From positions 1 through 64,000 of the forward strand of contig NZ_CP139348.1 in the NCBI RefSeq assembly GCF_038561965.1: a stretch of 64,000 nucleotides of DNA. Reading direction: 5' to 3'. Every line of letters begins with the position of its first letter. Positions within the stretch are counted from its first letter, which is position 1. Below are positions 59,190 through 64,000 of this stretch, piece by piece. This stretch comes from Stutzerimonas stutzeri. Its GTDB lineage: Bacteria; Pseudomonadota; Gammaproteobacteria; Pseudomonadales; Pseudomonadaceae. The position numbers and the translations under genes are program-made. Below the pieces are notes generated by a model, which did no database searches, was not told the origin of the DNA, and saw nothing but the letters and a program-made list of their open reading frames with translations.

Positions 59190-62065
59190 GCGTGAACCTC
59201 GTCAGTTTCGTGAGTGTGTCCCGGCGGCCAGTGCTGCAGCAGATGCTGGATCAACCTGGCCAGCTCATCACCGTCATGACGCGATTTCACCAGTTGGCGC
59301 AGCGCTAGGCGGTTGTCCTGGATGGGAGTGTCGAGTGCGGAAAAAATGATCACGGGGGGCGGTGGGCTGCTTTGTGCGAGCTGGTCGAACAGTTCGGTGC
59401 CATCGCCGTCGGGCAGCATCAGGTCGATGATGGCGAGGTCGAACGGTTGCGCCGTGATCAGCTGGCGCGCCTCATGGAGTGTCGCTGCGCCATACAGATC
59501 AATCTCCAGCGTGGCGATTTGCCTGGCCATCAGCTCACGCAGATCGTCATCGTCTTCGACGTGAAGGATGCGCGGTTTATGGCCGCCCAGTTGCAGGCAG
59601 GCGCGCACGACCTCCATGAGCCGTGAGGGGTCGATCGGCTTGTGCAGCCAGTCGATCACGCCCACGGCCCCGCCACGCAGCACGCCATCGTCCTCGTCGC
59701 GACGCTGTGGCTGCAGGCTGACGATCAACACGGGCAGGTTGCGGTAGTGCTGCTGGCTGCGCAGGTTCTGCAGGAAGGCCACGCTGTTCTCATCATCCAG
59801 CGCCGGGCTCAGGGTGAGCGCCTGCACCTTGAACTGGGCGAGCAGTTCCCGCGCGTTGGCGGAGTTTCTGGCAATCAGAGTGGCGTAGCCGTGCTGGTGC
59901 AGGGCATCGGCCAGTTGACCGGCGGCGCGGGTGTCGGGCTCCAGAATCAGGATCAGCGGTGCCTTTTCGGGCCTCGTCGATTGGGCTGCGGGAGCGGCGG
60001 GTGCTTGCGGCTGCGCCGGCTGCTGCTGTTCCAGCGGCAGCTGCAGCCAGAAGCGGGTACCCAGCCCGGGCTGCGAGTCGAAGCCGATCTGTCCGTGCAT
60101 CTGCTGCACCAGCGAGCGGGTGATCGCCAGGCCCAGGCCGGTACCGCCGCGCTGCCGGGCATCGGAGGAATCGGCCTGGGCGAAGCGCTCGAAGATCCGC
60201 GAGCGAAAGGCTTCCGGAATGCCGGCGCCGTGATCCTGCACACCGATTTCGAGCATGCCGCCTTTGCGCCGCAGGTCCACGGTCACCTGGCCGCCAGCAG
60301 GGGAATGCTTGATCGCGTTGGACAGCAGGTTGGCCATCACCTGGGCGAAGCGGTCGGGGTCCAGCGTTGCTTCGCTGAAGGGCGGCTCGGTTTCGTTCAG
60401 CAGTTCAAGGCTGACCTCGTAATCGCGTCCGTAGGGGGTGATGTCCGACAGCGCCTGCTGTACCAGCGCGCGCACGTCGTGCCGACCCAAATTGAACGCC
60501 AGACGTCCGGCCTCCAGCTTTTCAATGTCGAGGATGTCATTGATCAGGCGCACCAGGCGCTCGCTGTTCTTGTGCGCTATATCGAGCAGCGGGCGGGCGT
60601 CCTTGCCAATGTCGCCGGCAATGCCTCCAATGAGCATGCCCAGAGCACCGCGGATGGCGGTTAGCGGCGTACGCAGTTCGTGGCTGACCGTGGAGATGAA
60701 CTCGGTCTTCATCTGCTCCATGCGTCGGCGCAAGGAGACGTCCACCGCCACCGTGACTACATGGCAGGTGCGTGTCGAAATGCGCAGCGGCCGCTTGACC
60801 ACCTGAAACCAATGCTCGTTGCCGAGCGCGTCGGTCAGCGCAACCTCGCTGGAGCGCAGATCGCCGCTGCCGCTTGCCAGTTCCGCCAGCTCTTCGTCGC
60901 CCAGCAGCAGCGGCTGTAACAAGCGGGCGGAAGGCACCTCGTCCGGACGGCGTTGCTCGATGTCCTGCGGGCGTACATCGAGCAGGGCGGCCAGCGCCGT
61001 ATTGCAGAGCAAAAAGCGGCCCTGGGCGTCGCGAACGAAGATCAGATTGTCATCGGTATCCACCACTCGACGAAGGAATACCTGCTGGTCGTGCAGCGTA
61101 TCGCGGCTGCGCTGCAGCTCGCTGACGTCTCGCGCGATCGCCAGGTAATCGCCCAGCCCGGTAGGCATCAGGCGGACCTCGAAGGTGCGCTGGGTCTGCA
61201 ATTCGCACCAGGTCTTCTGCCGCAGCGCATCATCATCATCGCCATGCTCCAGCAGATCGCTGAGCAGCGGTTCGATCGCTTCAGGGGCGGGCGCTCGGCC
61301 CGGCGTACCTCGCGAAACGTTGGAAACCTGCTGCCGTTCGTCGATCGCGTACAGATGATCCGGAATGGCCTGCAGCAGTGCGCCGAGGTGCGCCTCCCCG
61401 GCCTGTGCCGTGCGCGCGAGCTGCTGGCGGATCTGCAGGTTCCTCTGCAAGGCCCAGAAGGCGGCGATGAACAGCCCGACCACCACCAGACTGCCGATCA
61501 GCGCCAGTTGCTGCGCGCGCTGAGTGGTTGCCGTTACCGCGCTGCTGGCTGCTGCCAGCTCGCGCCGCTCCTGTTGCTCGACGGCATTGAGCAGCGCACG
61601 AAGGCGGTCCATCAGTACATTGCCGCCAGCCACGCGAAGTCGCTCCACTGCCGCCTGGAGCCCAGCATCACGGCGCGCCTGGATGTTGCCGGCCGCCACT
61701 TCGAGGCGTTCGGCAATCGTCGAATCGAGGGTCTGGAACCAGCGCTGGTCAGGAAAAGTTTCGCCTTCAACCTGAATTTCCAGGCTGCGACGATAGCCTT
61801 CCAGCTGCCTGAGGCCGCGTTCATAGGGCTCGAGATAAGCCGGCTCACCCGTCAGGATAAAACCGCGAGAGCCAGTTTCGATGTCCTGCAGGGAAGAGAG
61901 GATGGCCTGAACGGAGGTGATGACCTCCAGGCTTTCGCTGACGGATCGATTTGTCTGCAGCAGGGATTCCTGCGTGCGCTTGCCTTGCCAACCAAGGGCA
62001 GCGAGCAGCATGAAAGCAGCCAAAAATGCGATTGAATGCCAACCGATCGCGAGTCTTGCGGGCAA
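59186..62065 (-). CDS. hybrid sensor histidine kinase (CHASE3-PAS-HisKA-HATPase-REC-REC)
   Basis: A 959 aa inner-membrane kinase starting at TTG 62065 behind AAGGAG. Two membrane helices (about 7-25 and 190-210) flank a periplasmic CHASE3 domain (SRGFILTGEPAYLEPYE). PAS-like parts lie at about 230-460. The H-box is STVSHELRTPLTAI; N, G1 and G2 boxes are MANLLSNAIKHSP, DHGAGIP and GGTGLGLAI. REC1 near 710-830 has lost the acceptor Asp (region VQALTLSPALDDE); REC2 keeps it in AIIDLMLPDGDG. The signal is unknown. Confidence 0.9.
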   Translation of the reverse strand: MPARLAIGWHSIAFLAAFMLLAALGWQGKRTQESLLQTNRSVSESLEVITSVQAILSSLQDIETGSRGFILTGEPAYLEPYERGLRQLEGYRRSLEIQVEGETFPDQRWFQTLDSTIAERLEVAAGNIQARRDAGLQAAVERLRVAGGNVLMDRLRALLNAVEQQERRELAAASSAVTATTQRAQQLALIGSLVVVGLFIAAFWALQRNLQIRQQLARTAQAGEAHLGALLQAIPDHLYAIDERQQVSNVSRGTPGRAPAPEAIEPLLSDLLEHGDDDDALRQKTWCELQTQRTFEVRLMPTGLGDYLAIARDVSELQRSRDTLHDQQVFLRRVVDTDDNLIFVRDAQGRFLLCNTALAALLDVRPQDIEQRRPDEVPSARLLQPLLLGDEELAELASGSGDLRSSEVALTDALGNEHWFQVVKRPLRISTRTCHVVTVAVDVSLRRRMEQMKTEFISTVSHELRTPLTAIRGALGMLIGGIAGDIGKDARPLLDIAHKNSERLVRLINDILDIEKLEAGRLAFNLGRHDVRALVQQALSDITPYGRDYEVSLELLNETEPPFSEATLDPDRFAQVMANLLSNAIKHSPAGGQVTVDLRRKGGMLEIGVQDHGAGIPEAFRSRIFERFAQADSSDARQRGGTGLGLAITRSLVQQMHGQIGFDSQPGLGTRFWLQLPLEQQQPAQPQAPAAPAAQSTRPEKAPLILILEPDTRAAGQLADALHQHGYATLIARNSANARELLAQFKVQALTLSPALDDENSVAFLQNLRSQQHYRNLPVLIVSLQPQRRDEDDGVLRGGAVGVIDWLHKPIDPSRLMEVVRACLQLGGHKPRILHVEDDDDLRELMARQIATLEIDLYGAATLHEARQLITAQPFDLAIIDLMLPDGDGTELFDQLAQSSPPPPVIIFSALDTPIQDNRLALRQLVKSRHDGDELARLIQHLLQHWPPGHTHETDEVHA

Positions 62066-62142
62066 ACCGGACTCCTTTCGCCGGGGACAACTGCACAGTA
62101 TCCCCGGTTGCCTCGCTCGAGCGTGGTCACCGGGATTAACGC

Positions 62143-62148
62143 AGTATA
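62143..62148 (-). promoter_or_regulatory. candidate -10 hexamer before the hybrid kinase
   Basis: On the minus strand TATACT lies about 80 bases upstream of the kinase start, within the 131-base gap after the cyclase. It matches five of six consensus positions. No convincing -35 is seen at 17 bases. It would let the kinase and the synthesis genes be transcribed apart from the cyclase. Confidence 0.3.
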
Positions 62149-62196
62149 GTCAGACCCGTCCAAAGCACAGCCGTTCGCAGCGAAACACGGCGCCAC

Positions 62197-63837
62197 TCAA
62201 TGTTCGGCGATTTGCACCTGGTTGCGGCCCTGGTGCTTGGCCACATACAAGGCCTGATCGGCGCGCTCAAGCAACATGCCCGAGGCGCTGTGGCCGTCGG
62301 TTTCGCAGATGCCCGCACTGAAGGTCACGCGGAAGTCATGGTGATCGCCGGCATTGAAGCCCAGCGCGGCGAAGCGCACGCGGATCTCATCGAAGATGCG
62401 CCTGGCCTGCAACGCGGTACATTCCGGCAATACCGCGACGAACTCCTCGCCGCCGTAGCGGCCGAGGCTGTCGATGCGGCGCAAGCGCTGACGCAGCAGG
62501 TTGGCCAGCGCGCGGATCACGTTGTCGCCGGCGGCGTGCCCGTAGGTATCGTTGATCTGCTTGAAGTGGTCGAGATCGAGCATCACCACGCTGGCCGGCT
62601 TGCCGGTGCGCAGGGTGCGCTGTACTTCCAGTGCCAGCTGTTCCTTGATGTCGGCGTGCTTGAGCAGGCCGGTCAGGCTGTCGCGCGCCAATGCCGTGCT
62701 CAGCGAGCGCGCACGCTGTGAATGGGAATACACGGCCGCGACCAAGGCGCTGTCGCTGATTGGCTTGGTAATGAAATCGTCGCCGGCCTTGAGCAGTGCT
62801 GCCATTTGCCGGTGGGTATCGGTTTCTGCCGAAAGATAGATGATCGTCACCCGCAGCCACTCGTCGTGCAGGCGGATCATCTGCGCCAGCTCCGGGCCGG
62901 AGCAGTCCGGCATGTTGACGTCCAGCAGCAGCACTTCGGGGTTGAAGCTGCGCATGGTTTCCAGCACGCGGGTCGGTTCGGTGAGCGTCTGTACCTGCAT
63001 CTGGGCGTTGCGCAGGACCAGGCTGTAGCGTGTCGCCAGTTCGGCATCGTCGTCGACGATCAGTACCCGGAACGGCTCGCCCTGCTGGCGATCGAGGCAG
63101 CGTTCCAGGCTGTTTTCCAGTTGGGTGATGTCCAGTGGGCGGACGAAGAAACCCTGGGCTCCAGCGCGTACCGCGGCCAGTTGGCTGGCGAAGTCGGCGC
63201 GGTCGTGGATGACCAGCAGCGGCAGTGGTTGCTCGAGACTCTGCTGCAAAGCAGCCAGCGATTCGAACTCGCTGTCGTTCTGCACGCTTACGATCAGCGC
63301 ATCGGGCAGTTCATTGGCCACGGCTTGCTGCAGCGAGGCAAAGTCGGGCCACTGGCTGACCAGATAGCCGAAATTGCGCAGCGTCACCGCCATGCTGGTA
63401 CCGGCGACCGGGTCGGACTTCATCAGATAGATGCGGCAGCCAGGTGCCGGCTCCTCGTGATGTTCAGGCAGCTCCGGTGCACCCTCGCGCTCCTGGCCGG
63501 GTGTTTCGCTGGCCAGTTGCAGCAGTGCTCGCGCGTAGGCTTCTGCCGCCCGGCTGCCGGGTTTGGCCGAATCCAGCCAGCGATCGGCGCGCTGCTCCAA
63601 TTGCCTGGCGGCGTCACCCAGTTTGGCGAAACCAAAGGTGCCGGCAGCGCCAGCCAGCCGGTGCAGGCGCTCGCGGATGGCCAGCATCACCTGGCGACGG
63701 TTGACGGTGGAGGGGGTCTGCTGCAGTTCCTGAGCGAGCGCGGCCAAGTCGGCCAGGTCGGCCTGTAGCCGTTCGCCGAACTGCTGCTCGAGTTCCGCCA
63801 GCTGCTCCTGCAGCGCGAGGCGGGTGCGATCATCCAT
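62197..63837 (-). CDS. diguanylate cyclase with Hpt and two receiver domains
   Basis: A 546 aa cytoplasmic signalling protein that should make cyclic-di-GMP. An Hpt-like domain comes first (HRLAGAAGTFGF, with the phospho-acceptor His near 59). REC1 at about 135-250 lacks the acceptor Asp (ALIVSVQND); REC2 at about 255-370 keeps it (LLLDVNMPDCSG) and the Lys (ITKPISD). The C-terminal domain has GGEEF with the inhibitory RRID site five residues before it, so it is predicted active. It overlaps the upstream receiver gene by eight bases. Confidence 0.9.
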   Translation of the reverse strand: MDDRTRLALQEQLAELEQQFGERLQADLADLAALAQELQQTPSTVNRRQVMLAIRERLHRLAGAAGTFGFAKLGDAARQLEQRADRWLDSAKPGSRAAEAYARALLQLASETPGQEREGAPELPEHHEEPAPGCRIYLMKSDPVAGTSMAVTLRNFGYLVSQWPDFASLQQAVANELPDALIVSVQNDSEFESLAALQQSLEQPLPLLVIHDRADFASQLAAVRAGAQGFFVRPLDITQLENSLERCLDRQQGEPFRVLIVDDDAELATRYSLVLRNAQMQVQTLTEPTRVLETMRSFNPEVLLLDVNMPDCSGPELAQMIRLHDEWLRVTIIYLSAETDTHRQMAALLKAGDDFITKPISDSALVAAVYSHSQRARSLSTALARDSLTGLLKHADIKEQLALEVQRTLRTGKPASVVMLDLDHFKQINDTYGHAAGDNVIRALANLLRQRLRRIDSLGRYGGEEFVAVLPECTALQARRIFDEIRVRFAALGFNAGDHHDFRVTFSAGICETDGHSASGMLLERADQALYVAKHQGRNQVQIAEH

Positions 63838-64000
63838 GCTCGGCCTCCCAGATCTGTTGCAACTGGGCGGACAGCTGGAGCGGATCGAAGGGTTTACCCA
63901 GTACCTGGCGCACGCCGAGCTGGCGCAGCTCCTGCAATCGTTCGGGTTGCAGGTGTCCGGTGAGAAACACCACCGGTGTCTGTTGCAGGTCGACCAGATC
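63830..64000 (-). CDS. response regulator receiver, 3' part only
   Basis: The gene enters from beyond the right edge. The visible 56 residues run from DLVDLQQTPVVFLTGHL through the conserved Lys motif VLGKPFDPLQL to a TGA at 63832-63830. This is the C-terminal half of a receiver domain; whether it is a lone receiver or the end of a hybrid kinase cannot be seen. It overlaps the cyclase start by eight bases. Confidence 0.75.
   Translation of the reverse strand, partial: DLVDLQQTPVVFLTGHLQPERLQELRQLGVRQVLGKPFDPLQLSAQLQQIWEAEHG

Overview
The window is a chromosome segment of a gamma-proteobacterium of the Pseudomonas (Stutzerimonas) stutzeri group. It starts just upstream of dnaA and runs away from the replication origin. 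The order dnaA-dnaN-recF-gyrB, followed by plsC-gmhB-glyS-glyQ-tag-lpxL-pilZ and then trkA-rsmB-fmt-def-lysM-dprA-tsaC-qor-hemF-aroE, is the typical Pseudomonas origin layout. The base composition is high in G+C, and the 689-residue trehalose synthase closely resembles, from memory, the TreS described from P. stutzeri. Two parS-like sites lie inside recF and a perfect DnaA box lies in the dnaA leader. No rRNA, tRNA, CRISPR array, prophage or complete insertion sequence was seen.

Layout. 1-6.3 kb: replication and recombination genes with a terminator after gyrB. 6.4-9.5 kb: an insertion relative to the usual order, holding ahpF (without ahpC) and a globin-coupled diguanylate cyclase gene broken by an in-frame TAG. 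9.5-16.1 kb: lipid and LPS genes, glycyl-tRNA synthetase, DNA repair, a PilZ protein and a TPR protein. 16.2-19.4 kb: a polar amino acid/ectoine-type ABC transporter. 19.7-30.1 kb: potassium uptake, formyl-methionine handling and rRNA methylation on the minus strand, then dprA, tsaC, hemF and aroE on the plus strand. 30-32 kb: small envelope genes and PBP7. 32.2-36.4 kb: a Fur-box-like site, a DUF2946 protein, a TonB-dependent receptor and a PepSY membrane protein, read as a metal-acquisition unit. 36.4-41 kb: a membrane alpha/beta hydrolase divergent from treS. 41-43.7 kb: metNIQ. 43.9-47.8 kb: catalase HPII and a DASS anion transporter. 47.8-51.7 kb: the zinc locus zur-znuC-znuB-ygjP with divergent znuA. 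51.9-54.9 kb: bauA and kauB, an omega-amino-acid/aminoaldehyde pair. 55.2-64 kb: a minus-strand cluster of signalling and polysaccharide genes that runs off the window.

How the genes work together. The zinc locus combines a regulator, a full ABC importer and a translationally coupled zinc-type metallopeptidase. A 268-bp element with 20-bp perfect terminal inverted repeats and two internal hairpins sits between znuC and znuB. The last 9 kb joins a receiver protein, an Hpt-REC-REC-GGEEF cyclase, a CHASE3 hybrid kinase, a second receiver, a TPR/YaiO-type outer-membrane barrel, a membrane-anchored HEAT-repeat protein and a processive family-2 glycosyltransferase. This reads as a signal-controlled, cyclic-di-GMP-linked exopolysaccharide synthesis and export system that I cannot match to a named one.

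The items most worth a second look are the znuC/znuB element, the nonsense-interrupted globin cyclase and the exopolysaccharide locus. Gene starts were moved from the longest reading frame wherever a ribosome-binding site, family length or operon overlap favoured another start. Gene names rest on recognition of protein families, not on database searches.
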